A stretch of DNA of 64,000 bases from DATIUV01 sp049322755. Its GTDB lineage: Bacteria > Pseudomonadota > Gammaproteobacteria > Burkholderiales > UBA6910. Each line of letters opens with the position of its first letter. The first letter of the stretch is position 1. The translations under genes and the position numbers were made by a program. The stretch is from positions 11,632 through 75,631 of the forward strand of contig JBMOQX010000043.1 in the NCBI GenBank assembly GCA_049322755.1, given 5' to 3'. Positions 43,929 through 53,072 of this stretch are shown here, one piece after another. Under the pieces are notes generated by a model that saw nothing but the letters and a program-made list of their open reading frames with translations, made no database searches and was not told the DNA's origin.

Positions 43929-44491
43929 TGGTTTTTCCGCAACTGGTCACGCTCGATCAGGCTCTTTTCTATCGACTTGAGCGCGTCGAGCTTCTGTTGC
44001 AGCTCGTCCGCGCGGCGCGATTCCTCGCGCGCGCGCTGGCTGGCGCCGGCGGCCCCCTCCGCCAGGCGCCGCTGCTCCTGGATGCTCGCGTGCAGCAGGG
44101 CGGCGAAACGCTGCAGTTCGCGGTCCGGCGGGGTATCGTCCCGGGCCACGGACTCCAGCAGCTCCAGGGCTCTCGCCTGCTGCTCGCCGTCGGCTCCGGG
44201 CAGCACGCCGAACAGCGCGAGCCTGACGCGGTTGTACGCGTTGCGCTGCTGGCCGAGCGCCTGCTTCGCCCGCTCGTGCTCCCGCGCCCGGGTCGCGGCA
44301 TCGGTGCGCCGCAGGCCGTCGTAGTATTCCAGCAGATCGGAGACGCCCGGCGGCGCCGCCGGCGACGGCGGCGCCGGCCGCACGGTTCGGTCGTGGTCCG
44401 GCGGTTTCACCGGCGCCGCCGGCTGTTCTTCCAGCAGTGCGCAGCCGCCCAGCAGAACGGCCAGCAGCCCCGCCCCCAGCGCGCCTCTCAT
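43925..44491 (-). CDS. qseG: QseG-like lipoprotein
   Basis: 188 residues from the ATG at 44491, which overlaps the glrK stop (ATGA). Lipoprotein signal GALGAGLLAVLLGGCALLEE. After a Pro/Ala-rich linker the protein is helical, with a C-terminal coiled coil (REESRRADELQQKLDALKSI) ending in DQLRKNQ. In enterobacteria QseG is the outer-membrane partner of the GlrK/QseE sensor; conserved position between sensor and regulator is the main ground for the name, since sequence similarity is limited. Confidence 0.75.
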
Positions 44492-45942
44492 GAATCCTGC
44501 CATCGATGCAGCGGCAGCGTGACGCGGAAGTGGGCGCCGGGGGGCTGCCGGTCCATCACCTCCGCCGTGCCGCCGTGCGCGGTGACGTATTCCTGGACGA
44601 TGGACAAGCCCAGGCCGGTGCCCTTGACCGGTCCGGACTGCAGCGCGCGCCCCTGCATGAAGGGGCGGAAGATGCGCTCGCGCTCCTCGGGGGAGATGCC
44701 GGGCCCGGAATCGATCACGTCGATCACGGCGCGGTCGTCGTCGCGATGCAGCGACAGCTCGATGCGTCCGCCCTGGGGCGTGAACTTGATGGCGTTGGAA
44801 AGCAGGTTGTCCACCACGGTGCGCAGTTTCTCTTCGTCGCCCGCAACGAACACGGGCTCGCAATCGAGCTTGAGGGAGACGCCGCGGGTACGCAGCGCGA
44901 GACGGTGGTCGTCGGCCACGGCGCGCACGACGTCGCTCATTTTAACCTGTTTGACGTTGAGCCGACCCCTTTGAAATTCCGCCGCACTGTAATTGAGCAG
45001 GCTCTCGATCAGCCGCCGCAGCTGCAGGCTGTTGTCGCGCAGGATGCGGGCGATCTCGCGCTGCTCCGGATTGAGCGACCCCACCACCTCGTCGGCCAGC
45101 AGATCCGAGCCCTCGCGCAGCGCGGTGAGCGGCGTCTTCAGCTCGTGGGAGACGTGGCCCAGGAACTTGCGCTGCTGCTCCTCCAGGTCGATGAGCCGCA
45201 GGCGCAGCCAGTCCAGCTGCTGTCCCAGGTACTGCAGGTCCTGCGGGCCGTCCACCGAAATCGGCGCTTCGAACTTGCCGTTGCCGAGGTCGCGGATGCC
45301 GTTGGCCACCTGGCGGATCGGCGGCACGATCAGCAGCGGGAAGCCCACCAGCAGGAAGATCGCCACCGGCACCAGCGCCAGCATCTGCAGCACCATGTTC
45401 TCGTAGGCCTTCTGCGACATCACGCGCAGCGCCTCGGCCTCCTTCTCGATGGCGGCGTTGCTGTAGATCGCGAGCCGCTGCACGGACTGGGCCAGCGGGT
45501 CGAACTGCTTCACCACCTCGGCGCCGCGCGTCTCGGCGCCGCGTCCGCCGCCGCGCAGCGCGCCGAGCTCTTCCCAGATGGCCGATTCGCGGTCCACCAC
45601 GTCCTTGAGGCGCTGGCGCTGGGCTTCGTCCAGCTGCAGCGTCTCCAGCTGCCGCGCGCTGGATACCAGCGTGTTGCGCAGATCGCTGTAGGCGTCCAGC
45701 AGGGCGTCGTCCTGCAGCACCACGTACTGGCGCGCGATGCGCTCCAGGCCGGTGACCGACTCCGACAGCGCCCGGCTGGTCTGGATCAGCCGGGTCGCGT
45801 CGTAGACCGCCCGCTGGCCCTGGTTGGTGAGCTGATCGATCGCGACCGCGTTGTAGAGAAGCGCGAAGATCAGCGGCAGCGCCACCAGCGCGAGGCCGAC
45901 GAACAGCAGGCCGAGAAACGACTTGGGATAGCGTACGCGCAT
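44488..45942 (-). CDS. glrK: Sensor histidine kinase GlrK (QseE)
   Basis: 484 residues. A membrane helix at residues 10-30, a helical periplasmic domain (~140 residues), a second membrane helix (LALVPVAIFLLVGFPLLIVP), HAMP, then H box FLGHVSHELKTPLTALREG, N box VVDNLLSNAIKFTPQGGRIE, and G boxes DSGPGISPEERERIF and GTGLGLSIVQEY. First gene of the glrK-qseG-glrR operon, all overlapping by four bases. It responds to envelope-related signals in enterobacteria. Confidence 0.92.
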   Translation of the reverse strand: MRVRYPKSFLGLLFVGLALVALPLIFALLYNAVAIDQLTNQGQRAVYDATRLIQTSRALSESVTGLERIARQYVVLQDDALLDAYSDLRNTLVSSARQLETLQLDEAQRQRLKDVVDRESAIWEELGALRGGGRGAETRGAEVVKQFDPLAQSVQRLAIYSNAAIEKEAEALRVMSQKAYENMVLQMLALVPVAIFLLVGFPLLIVPPIRQVANGIRDLGNGKFEAPISVDGPQDLQYLGQQLDWLRLRLIDLEEQQRKFLGHVSHELKTPLTALREGSDLLADEVVGSLNPEQREIARILRDNSLQLRRLIESLLNYSAAEFQRGRLNVKQVKMSDVVRAVADDHRLALRTRGVSLKLDCEPVFVAGDEEKLRTVVDNLLSNAIKFTPQGGRIELSLHRDDDRAVIDVIDSGPGISPEERERIFRPFMQGRALQSGPVKGTGLGLSIVQEYVTAHGGTAEVMDRQPPGAHFRVTLPLHRWQDS

Positions 45943-46036
45943 CGAAGGGCGCGGTGTGCGCCGTGGCGCTCCGGCGGGAAGGAAACGCGCTCCATGGTAG
46001 CAGCGCTCCCACCCTCCCGCCAGCCGCGGCGCCGCG

Positions 46037-47098
46037 CTACTGCCGCTCCACCGCCCGACAGACGGCGCCGGTGACTTCCGCGGTCGTGGCGGTGCCGCCC
46101 AGGTCCGGGCTGAGCACGCCGCTGGCGGTGACCGCCTCGATTGCGGCCATCAGACGCGCCGCCGCCTTCGCCTCGCCCAGGTGCTCCAGCATCATCACCG
46201 CGGTCCAGAACGTCGCCACCGGGTTGGCGATGCCTTGGCCCGCGATGTCGAAGGCGGAGCCGTGGATCGGCTCGAACATCGACGGAAACTTCCCCTCGGG
46301 ATTCAGGTTCGCCGTCGGCGCGATGCCGAGGCTGCCGGCCAGCGCCGCCGCCAGGTCCGACAGGATGTCGGCGTGCAGGTTGGTGGCCACCATCACGTCC
46401 AGCGTCTCCGGCTTGAGCACCATGCGCGTCGTGATCGCGTCCACCAGCATGCGGTCGGTGGCGACGTCCGGAAACTCCTGCGCCACCTCGTGGAAGATCT
46501 CGTCCCACATCACCATGCCGTGGCGCTGGGCGTTGGACTTGGTCACCAGGGTGAGCTGCCTGCGCGGGCGCTTCTGCGCCAGCCGGAAGGCGAACCGGTG
46601 CACGCGCTCGACGCCGGCGCGGGTGAACACCGAGGTCTCGGTGGCGACTTCCCCGGGCAGGCCGCGGTGGACGCGCCCGCCGCTGCCGGAGTACTCGCCC
46701 TCGCTGTTCTCGCGGATGATCACCCAGTCGATCTTCTCCGCGCTGGCGAGCGGACTCTTCACCCCCGGCAGCACCCGCGTCGGGCGCACGTTGGCGTACT
46801 GGTCGAAGCCCTGGCAGATGGGCAGGCGCAGGCCCCACAGCGAGACGTGATCGGGCACGTCGGGGGCGCCCACCGCCCCGAAGAAGATCGCGTCGAAGCC
46901 CTTCAGCTGCTCGAGCCCGTCGGGCGGCATCAGGTAGCCGTGGCGCTTGTAGTATTCGCAGCCCCAGGGAAACGATTCGAACTCGAAGCGCAATCCGCCG
47001 GCCGCGCCGGCGAGTACCTCGAGCACGGTGATGCCGGCATCGATCACTTCCACGCCGATGCCGTCCGCGGGAATGGCTGCGATGCGGTAGGTTTTCAT
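46037..47098 (-). CDS. ttuC: Tartrate dehydrogenase/decarboxylase-like enzyme
   Basis: 353 residues of the isocitrate/isopropylmalate dehydrogenase fold. IAAIPADGIGVEVIDAGITV, IFFGAVGAPDVPDHVSLWGL, VIIRENSEGEYSGSGGRVHR, LTLVTKSNAQRHGMVMWDEI, and FEPIHGSAFDIAGQGIANPV. The DHVSLWGL and NSEGEYS segments point to the TtuC group (tartrate dehydrogenase, D-malate oxidation) rather than LeuB. The next gene upstream is a paralogue 19 bases away on the same strand. Confidence 0.85.
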   Translation of the reverse strand: MKTYRIAAIPADGIGVEVIDAGITVLEVLAGAAGGLRFEFESFPWGCEYYKRHGYLMPPDGLEQLKGFDAIFFGAVGAPDVPDHVSLWGLRLPICQGFDQYANVRPTRVLPGVKSPLASAEKIDWVIIRENSEGEYSGSGGRVHRGLPGEVATETSVFTRAGVERVHRFAFRLAQKRPRRQLTLVTKSNAQRHGMVMWDEIFHEVAQEFPDVATDRMLVDAITTRMVLKPETLDVMVATNLHADILSDLAAALAGSLGIAPTANLNPEGKFPSMFEPIHGSAFDIAGQGIANPVATFWTAVMMLEHLGEAKAAARLMAAIEAVTASGVLSPDLGGTATTAEVTGAVCRAVERQ

Positions 47099-47117
47099 GT
47101 CGCGAACCCCGCCCCGA

Positions 47118-48173
47118 TCAGAGCGCGTCGGCGATGGCCTTGCCCAGCTCCTCGGTGGACGCGGCGCCGCCCATGTCGCGGGTGCGCGGGCCGTCCTTGA
47201 GCACGGTCTCGATCGCCCGCTCGATCGCGGCGGCGGCGTCCGCGTGCCCCAGGTGCTCCAGCATCATGGCGCCGGACCAGATCTGGCCGATGGGATTGGC
47301 GATCTTCCTGCCGTAGATGTCCGGCGCCGAGCCGTGCACCGGCTCGAAGCAGGACGGGTATTCGCGTTCGGGGTTGAGGTTGGCCGACGGCGCGATGCCG
47401 ATGGTGCCGGTGACCGCTGGCCCCAGGTCGGAGAGGATGTCGCCGAACAGGTTGGAGCCCACCACCACGTCGAACCAGTCCGGGTGCAGCACGAAGTGGG
47501 CGGTGAGGATGTCGATGTGGTACTGGTCCGCCGTCACCTCCGGATACTGCGCGCTCATGGCCTTGAAGCGCTCGTCCCAGTACGGCATGGTGATGGAGAT
47601 GCCGTTGGACTTGGTGGCCGAGGTAACGTGCTTCTTGCCGCGCTTCATCGCCAGCTCGAAGGCGTAGCGCAGGATGCGGTCGACCCCGCGGCGGGTGAAG
47701 GTGCTCTGCTGCACTGCCATTTCGTAATCGGTGCCCTCGTAGATGCGCCCGCCGATGGAGGAGTACTCGCCCTCGTTGTTTTCGCGCACCACCCAGAAGT
47801 CGATGTCGCCGGGCTTTTTGTCGCGCAGCGGGCAGGGCACGCCCGGCATCAGCCGCACCGGGCGGATGTTGACGTATTGCTGGAAGCCGCGGCGGATGGG
47901 AATCAGCAGGCCCCACAGCGACACGTGGTCGGGGACGCCGGGGAAGCCCACCGCGCCCAGGTAGAGCGCGTCATGGCGGCGGATCTGGTCGAGGCCGTCA
48001 TCCGGCATCATCTTGCCGGTCTTCTGGTAGTGCTCGCAGCTCCACGGGAACCGGTCCCACTGGAACTCGACGCCGAACTTGCGGCCGGCGGCCTCCAGCA
48101 CGCGGATGCCTTCGGGAACGACTTCGTTGCCGATCCCGTCTCCCGGGATGGTGGCGATCTTGTATTTGGGCAT
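47118..48173 (-). CDS. Second tartrate dehydrogenase/decarboxylase-like enzyme
   Basis: 351 residues from the ATG at 48173; an upstream extension of 20 codons looks non-native. Same fold as the next gene: IATIPGDGIGNEVVPEGIRV, YLGAVGFPGVPDHVSLWGLL, VVRENNEGEYSSIGGRIYEG, VTSATKSNGISITMPYWDER and FEPVHGSAPDIYGRKIANPI. It retains more of the canonical metal- and NAD-binding sequence. The two paralogues differ widely over their length, so the duplication is old and substrates (tartrate, D-malate or similar) may differ. Confidence 0.85.
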   Translation of the reverse strand: MPKYKIATIPGDGIGNEVVPEGIRVLEAAGRKFGVEFQWDRFPWSCEHYQKTGKMMPDDGLDQIRRHDALYLGAVGFPGVPDHVSLWGLLIPIRRGFQQYVNIRPVRLMPGVPCPLRDKKPGDIDFWVVRENNEGEYSSIGGRIYEGTDYEMAVQQSTFTRRGVDRILRYAFELAMKRGKKHVTSATKSNGISITMPYWDERFKAMSAQYPEVTADQYHIDILTAHFVLHPDWFDVVVGSNLFGDILSDLGPAVTGTIGIAPSANLNPEREYPSCFEPVHGSAPDIYGRKIANPIGQIWSGAMMLEHLGHADAAAAIERAIETVLKDGPRTRDMGGAASTEELGKAIADAL

Positions 48174-48338
48174 GGTGGCTGTTCTCTCGCTCGGACGGGG
48201 CGCTACCCCGCGGGGATGGTGGAAGCGCGGCACGAACGCCGGCAGGCAGGCGGTCGCGGCGACCCCGGATTATAACGCCTCCGCAGGGCGGCCCGCCGGG
48301 CGGACTATAATGGGGAAGCTATCAGGCAGGGGCGGCGG

Positions 48339-48581
48339 ATGATCGCAAAACGCATCGGCATGGCGTTGGCACTGGCGGCGGCGACCGCGGTTGCCGCCTG
48401 CGACCAGTCACCCAAGCCGCCGACGACGCCGCCGGTCCCCAAGACCGAAACCGGCGGCGGATCCCAGCAGAAGATCTTCACCTACGAGCGCAAGGCCCTG
48501 GAGCGGGCTCGGGAAATCGCGCCTGCGGCGGAGGACCGGGAGCGCGACATGCGCGAACGGGTCGAGCGCCAGGAGCGCTGA
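48339..48581 (+). CDS. Small lipoprotein
   Basis: 80 residues; lipoprotein signal ALALAAATAVAACDQSPKPP (Cys at 21). The mature protein has a Pro/Thr linker and a charged helix (YERKALERAREIAPAAEDRE). No family recognised. A TATAAT at 48306-48311 lies upstream but lacks a good -35. Its stop codon is one end of an 18-base palindrome shared with the convergent gene. Confidence 0.7.
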   Translation: MIAKRIGMALALAAATAVAACDQSPKPPTTPPVPKTETGGGSQQKIFTYERKALERAREIAPAAEDRERDMRERVERQER

Positions 48582-48596
48582 CCCGCCGGCGGGTCA
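48579..48596. other. 18-base palindrome holding both convergent stop codons
   Basis: TGACCCGCCGGCGGGTCA is perfectly symmetric. Its first three bases are the stop of the plus-strand lipoprotein gene and its last three the stop of the minus-strand one. It could form a hairpin at the end of both messages; no T run follows. Confidence 0.6.
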
Positions 48597-48875
48597 CTTC
48601 GCCTCGACGGCGGCCGTCGAGGCCTCCTTGGCGTACTTCAGGACGGCGGCCTCGTCGCCTTGGGCTGCGGCTTCCTGGGCCTTCTGGTAGGCGGCCTTGG
48701 CGGGGGCGGTATTGGCCTTCTTGCTGTCCGCGAACTTGATGTCCTGCTCGGCCTGGAGCAGCGCGGTCTGGGCCTCGACCGACAGTTTGGAACCGCCTCC
48801 CGCACCGCCCAGCTCCGCGCAGGCGGAAAGCGCCAGAACCGCGCTGACGGCCGCGGCCGCCACGAACTTCTTCAT
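48594..48875 (-). CDS. Small lipoprotein with helical body
   Basis: 93 residues from the ATG at 48875 (10 codons inside a longer frame). Signal AAAAVSAVLALSACAELGGA with lipobox Cys. The rest is helical and Ala/Lys/Glu-rich (SVEAQTALLQAEQDIKFADS, then AKAAYQKAQEAAAQGDEAAV), resembling small Lpp- or DUF4398-like helical lipoproteins. Probably outer-membrane associated. Confidence 0.72.
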   Translation of the reverse strand: MKKFVAAAAVSAVLALSACAELGGAGGGSKLSVEAQTALLQAEQDIKFADSKKANTAPAKAAYQKAQEAAAQGDEAAVLKYAKEASTAAVEAK

Positions 48876-49045
48876 TTTCGGTTTCCTCTCTCGGGTGGAA
48901 TTCATGCCATCGCATCCGGAGGGCGGAGTTTGCCCCCGGCGCGACGGACACTAGCGGCGGGCGGTGCCGCCGTCAATGACTGGGGTCAGGTTTTCGGGGG
49001 GTTGCCGGGGAGCGGGCCCGGCGCCACGCCATGGCGCCGAAGGGT

Positions 49046-51157
49046 TCAGCCCTTGGGGCGGGTGATGCGCACCACTTCCGGGATGCGGCGCAGGCTGCGC
49101 ATGACCGTGGCCAGGTGCAGGCGGTTTTTCACCTGCAGAGTGAAGTTCATGGCGATGTAGGCGCCCTCGCCGTCCATGCTGACGTTCTCGATATTGGAGC
49201 CGGCCTCGGCAATCTCCGCCGCCACCTTGGCCAGCACGCCGCGCTGGTTCGCCACCACCATCTTGATGGACACGCCGAAGGTCTTGGCGATGTTCGGGTC
49301 CCACTGCACGTCCAGCCACTTGTCGGGGTCGGCGCGGGTCTTGCCGATCATCGGGCAGTCGTGGGTGTGGATCACCAGACCCTGGCCCTTTTTGATCAGG
49401 CCGACGATGGGATCCCCGGGAATCGGGCGGCAGCATTTCGCGTACTGCACCGCCATGCCCTCGGTGCCGAGAATGGTGATCGCCCCCGCCCCCGCCGCCT
49501 CGCCGCCGTGGGCGTCGGTGCCGGTGCCCACCAGCATGCGCGCCACCACCACCGCGAGCCGCTTGCCGAGTCCGATGTCGGCCAGCACTTCCTGGCGGGT
49601 CTTGGCGCCGGAATCGCGCATGAGCCGATCCCACGGCTCGTCGCCGACGTCCTCGAAGCGGGTGTTGAGCAGCGACAGCGCCTGCGCCAGCAGCCGCTGG
49701 CCCAGCTCCGCCGACTCGTCGAACTGCATGGTGCGCAGGAAATGGCGGATCTCGAAGCGCGCCTTGCTGGTGACCACGTAGTTGAGCCAGGACGGATTGG
49801 GCTTGGCGTGGCTGGCGGTGATGATCTCCACCTGGTCGCCGTTCTTGAGCTCGGTCCTGAGCGGCATCAGCTCGTAGTTGATCTTGGCGGCGACGCAGCG
49901 GTTGCCGATGTCCGTGTGCACCGCGTAGGCGAAGTCCACCGCCGTGGCGCCGCGCGGCAGCGCCAGGATCTTGCCCTTGGGGGTGAACACGTAGACCTCG
50001 TCCGGGAACAGGTCCACCTTGAGGTGCTCGAGGAACTCCACCGAATCGCGCGATTCCGACAGCGACTCCAGCAGGCTCTGCAGCCAGCGGTGGGTCTTCT
50101 GGTGCAGCTCGTTGAACTCGGTGTCGGAGGTCTTGTACAACCAGTGCGAAGCGACGCCGCTCTCGGCGATGCGGTGCATCTGGGCGGTGCGGATCTGGAT
50201 CTCGATCGGCGTGCCCACCGGGCTGATGACCGTCGTGTGCAGCGACTGGTAGCCGTTGGCCTTGGGAATGGCGATGTAATCCTTGAACTTGCCGGGGATC
50301 GGCTTGTACAGGCCGTGCAGCACGCCCAGCGCCAGATAACAGGTGGGCAGGTCCTTGACGATCACGCGGTAGCCGAGGATGTCCAGCACCTGCGAGAAGG
50401 ATAGCGATTTCTCCTGCATCTTGCGGTAGATGCTGAACAGGTGCTTCTCGCGGCCGTAGACCTCGGCTTCGAGCCCCGATTCCTTGAGGCGCTGCTCGAT
50501 GGTGCCCTGGATCTTGCCCACCGCCTCGCGGCGGTTGCCGCGGGCGGATTTCACCGCCTTGGCCAGCACCCGGTAGCGCGTCGGATAGAGATGGCGGAAG
50601 GCGAGGTCCTGCAGCTCCTGGTAGACCGCGTTCAGCCCCAGGCGGTTGGCGATCGGCGCGTAGATCTCGTTGGTTTCGCGGGCGATGCGGCGGCGCTTCT
50701 CGGGCGCCATCACCTTCAGCGTGCGCATGTTGTGCAGGCGGTCGGCGAGCTTGATCAGGATTACGCGCACGTCGCGCGAGACCGCCAGCAGCATCTTGCG
50801 GAAGTTCTCGGCCTGGGCCTCCTCGGCGCTCTGGAACTGGATGCGGTCGAGCTTGGAGACGCCGTCCACCAGCTCCGCCACCGGCGCGCCGAAGATGGAG
50901 GCGATCTCGGCCTTGGTGACCTTGGTGTCCTCCATCACGTCGTGGAGGAGCGCGGCGGTGAGCGCCTGCGGATCCAGGCGCATCTGCGCCAGGATCTGGG
51001 TCACCGCCAGCGGGTGCGAAATATAGGGATCGCCGGACTTGCGGAACTGCCCGTGATGGGCGGCCTTGCTGAAGTGATACGCGGATTCAAGCTGAACGAC
51101 ATCCTCCGACTTCAGATAGTCGGATAGCTCCTTGAACAGCAGCTCCGCTTCGGACAT
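49046..51157 (-). CDS. spoT: Bifunctional (p)ppGpp synthase/hydrolase
   Basis: 703 residues with all SpoT/RelA domains. HD hydrolase: YISHPLAVTQILAQMRLDPQ, LLHDVMEDT and IKLADRLHNMRTL. Synthetase: VYGREKHLFSIYRKMQEKSL, DILGYRVIV, KANGYQSLHTTVISP. TGS: VYVFTPKGKILALPRGATAV. Zinc-finger region YAKCCRPIPGDPIVG and ACT at the end. The intact HD residues show a hydrolase-competent enzyme. rpoZ precedes it, as in E. coli, across an 82-base gap rich in alternative hairpins, and no Shine-Dalgarno is visible before its ATG. Confidence 0.95.
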   Translation of the reverse strand: MSEAELLFKELSDYLKSEDVVQLESAYHFSKAAHHGQFRKSGDPYISHPLAVTQILAQMRLDPQALTAALLHDVMEDTKVTKAEIASIFGAPVAELVDGVSKLDRIQFQSAEEAQAENFRKMLLAVSRDVRVILIKLADRLHNMRTLKVMAPEKRRRIARETNEIYAPIANRLGLNAVYQELQDLAFRHLYPTRYRVLAKAVKSARGNRREAVGKIQGTIEQRLKESGLEAEVYGREKHLFSIYRKMQEKSLSFSQVLDILGYRVIVKDLPTCYLALGVLHGLYKPIPGKFKDYIAIPKANGYQSLHTTVISPVGTPIEIQIRTAQMHRIAESGVASHWLYKTSDTEFNELHQKTHRWLQSLLESLSESRDSVEFLEHLKVDLFPDEVYVFTPKGKILALPRGATAVDFAYAVHTDIGNRCVAAKINYELMPLRTELKNGDQVEIITASHAKPNPSWLNYVVTSKARFEIRHFLRTMQFDESAELGQRLLAQALSLLNTRFEDVGDEPWDRLMRDSGAKTRQEVLADIGLGKRLAVVVARMLVGTGTDAHGGEAAGAGAITILGTEGMAVQYAKCCRPIPGDPIVGLIKKGQGLVIHTHDCPMIGKTRADPDKWLDVQWDPNIAKTFGVSIKMVVANQRGVLAKVAAEIAEAGSNIENVSMDGEGAYIAMNFTLQVKNRLHLATVMRSLRRIPEVVRITRPKG

Positions 51158-51160
51158 TTG

Positions 51161-51240
51161 GGCGTTCAGCGCGCGGTAACCGCATATACCCCAGGGCCTT
51201 GACGGCCCAGACCGCGCTGAACGCCAGGTGCAGCGCGGTC
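51161..51240 (-). promoter_or_regulatory. Alternative hairpins between rpoZ and spoT
   Basis: Three segments read on the mRNA: arm 3 (51240-51232), arm 2 (51225-51210), arm 1 (51173-51161). Arm 2 can pair with arm 1 over 13 bp (51213-51225 with 51161-51173) or with arm 3 over 9 bp (51210-51218 with 51232-51240), and the two overlap on arm 2, so they exclude each other. Arm 1 ends 3 bases before the spoT ATG. A 5-bp hairpin (51194-51208, GGGCC/GGCCC) nests within the loop. No T run follows, so this suggests translational control. Confidence 0.55.
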
Positions 51241-51446
51241 TAGGCCTGGCCCCGGTTGAGCACCTCGAGCCCCACCTTGCCGGCGGCGATTTCGCGCAGG
51301 GCGATCACCGTCGGCTTGTCTTTCACGCCTTCCAGCAGCGGCGCACTGCCGTGCGCAATCTGCCGGGCGCGATAGGTGGCGGCCAGGGTCAGCTCAAACC
51401 GGTTGGGGATGTGCGGCAAGCAGTCGTCAACTGTAATTCGTGCCAT
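51240..51446 (-). CDS. rpoZ: RNA polymerase omega subunit
   Basis: 68 residues: MARITVDDCLPHIPNRFELT, then LAATYRARQIAHGSAPLLEG and KPTVIALREIAAGKVGLEVL, the standard omega sequence. It assists assembly of RNA polymerase and, in proteobacteria, forms part of a ppGpp site, which fits the neighbouring spoT. Gmk is encoded 27 bases upstream. Confidence 0.95.
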   Translation of the reverse strand: MARITVDDCLPHIPNRFELTLAATYRARQIAHGSAPLLEGVKDKPTVIALREIAAGKVGLEVLNRGQA

Positions 51447-51473
51447 GGATGCGTGTCTTCAAAGACCGGAAAA

Positions 51474-52085
51474 TTAGACCGTGAGCGTTGCGACCAGTGC
51501 GCTGTGGCGGCGAAGCTGCTTGGCGAGACGAACGCGTTCCGCCTGTATCACCGCCCCGAGCTCCCGCAGCGCAATATCGAACTCCTTGTTAATAATAACA
51601 TAATCGAACTCGCCGACGCGGCGTATCTCGTCCTTGGCCGCCGTCAGGCGCCGGGCGATCACTTCCGGGCTGTCCTTCCCCCGCCCCTCGAGCCGCTCCC
51701 TGAGGGCTTCCAGAGACGGCGGCAGCACGAAAATCCCCACCGCTTCGGGTATCAGGCGGCGCACCTGGGCCGCGCCCTGGCAGTCGATCTCCAGCAGCAC
51801 GTCGTCACCCGCCTCCAGGCGCTCCCGCACCCAGGCGTGGCCCGTGCCGTAAAGGTTGCCGTAGACCTCGGCGCTCTCCAGAAACTCGCCGCGCTCCAGC
51901 ATGGCCTCGAAGGTGGCGCGGTCGACGAAGTGGTAGTCGCGGCCGTCCACCTCGCCCGGCCGCGGTGCCCGGGTGGTGTAGGAAACGGAAAGGCGCACCA
52001 GCGGGTCGCGCTCCAGCAGCGCCGCCACCAGCGACGTCTTGCCGGCGCCGGAGGGCGCCGTGACGATGAACAGCGTTCCGGTCAC
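51474..52085 (-). CDS. gmk: Guanylate kinase
   Basis: 203 residues from a GTG at 52085 that overlaps the yicC stop (GTGA). P-loop FIVTAPSGAGKTSLVAALLE; GMP-binding SVSYTTRAPRPGEVDGRDYH; GEFLESAEVYGNLYGTGHAW; lid region GRGKDSPEVIARRLTAAKDE. Phosphorylates GMP to GDP. The gmk-rpoZ-spoT run links guanine nucleotide supply with ppGpp metabolism. Confidence 0.96.
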   Translation of the reverse strand: MTGTLFIVTAPSGAGKTSLVAALLERDPLVRLSVSYTTRAPRPGEVDGRDYHFVDRATFEAMLERGEFLESAEVYGNLYGTGHAWVRERLEAGDDVLLEIDCQGAAQVRRLIPEAVGIFVLPPSLEALRERLEGRGKDSPEVIARRLTAAKDEIRRVGEFDYVIINKEFDIALRELGAVIQAERVRLAKQLRRHSALVATLTV

Positions 52086-52948
52086 TCGATGTTCTGGATC
52101 TGTTCGCGCATCTGCTCGATCAGCACCTTGAGTTCCATCGAGGTGCGCGAGACTTCGGCGTCCACCGACTTCGATCCCAGCGTGTTGGCTTCCCGGTTCA
52201 GCTCCTGCATCAGGAAGTCCAGCCGCTTGCCGGCGGGCCCGCTGCCGCCCAGGACCCGGCGCACCTCCTGGAGATGGGTTGCCAGGCGCGACAGCTCCTC
52301 GTCGACGTCGATCTTGCTGGCGAACAGCGTGAACTCCTGGCGCACGCGCTCGTCCTCGGTGCTCACCATCGCCTCCTTGAGCCGCGCCGAGAGCTTTTCC
52401 TGGTAGGCGGCCAGGATCGCCGGGATGCGCGGCGTCACTTCCTCCACCAGAGCCTGCATCCGGGCGGCACGCTCCAGCAGCAGGTCCTTGAGCTTGCCGC
52501 CCTCGCGGCGGCGCACCGCCACCAGCTCCTCCAGCGCCTCGGACAGAAGTTCCAGGCAGGGCTCGCGCAGGCGGTCGGCGGAGAGCTGCACCTGCTCGAA
52601 CATCCCCGGCCAGCGCAGCACGTCGATCACCCGCAGCCCCTGCGCCTGGGGCAGCTTCTCCGTCACGCTCTGCTGCAAGGCGGCGAGCCGGCCCAGCAGG
52701 TCCGGATTGATCGGCCCCAGCTGCTGCAGCGGCGAGGTGGCGGCGAACGCCATGCGGCAGTCCACCTTGCCGCGGGACAGGCGCGAGGTGAGGGCGTCGC
52801 GGATCTCCGGCTCGATCCCGCGCAGCTCGTCGGGCAGCCGCACCTGCACGTCCAGGAAACGGTGGTTGACCGAGCGCAGCTCGAGGTTCAGCGTCGCCTC
52901 GGGAAGCTCCCGCGCGGCCACCGCGAAACCGGTCATGCTCAGGACCAT
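52082..52948 (-). CDS. yicC: YicC-family endoribonuclease
   Basis: 288 residues from the ATG at 52948. MVLSMTGFAVAARELPEATL, then ELRSVNHRFLDVQVRLPDEL, RGKVDCRMAF, and the DUF1732 C-terminal block DVDEELSRLATHLQEVRRVL followed by KRLDFLMQELNREANTLGSK. YicC proteins are metal-dependent endoribonucleases acting on small RNAs. It is divergent from the PP2C gene across 124 bases. Confidence 0.92.
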   Translation of the reverse strand: MVLSMTGFAVAARELPEATLNLELRSVNHRFLDVQVRLPDELRGIEPEIRDALTSRLSRGKVDCRMAFAATSPLQQLGPINPDLLGRLAALQQSVTEKLPQAQGLRVIDVLRWPGMFEQVQLSADRLREPCLELLSEALEELVAVRRREGGKLKDLLLERAARMQALVEEVTPRIPAILAAYQEKLSARLKEAMVSTEDERVRQEFTLFASKIDVDEELSRLATHLQEVRRVLGGSGPAGKRLDFLMQELNREANTLGSKSVDAEVSRTSMELKVLIEQMREQIQNIE

Positions 52949-53072
52949 GCGCCTCCCCGCCTTTACTTGTCCCCGGGAAAACCCCAGAATTTTTGAGCGT
53001 GAAACGATACCATACCTTTCCCTGACCACCGCAGCGGCGGCGCCGACAGGCCACCGCCGATCCGTACCATCC

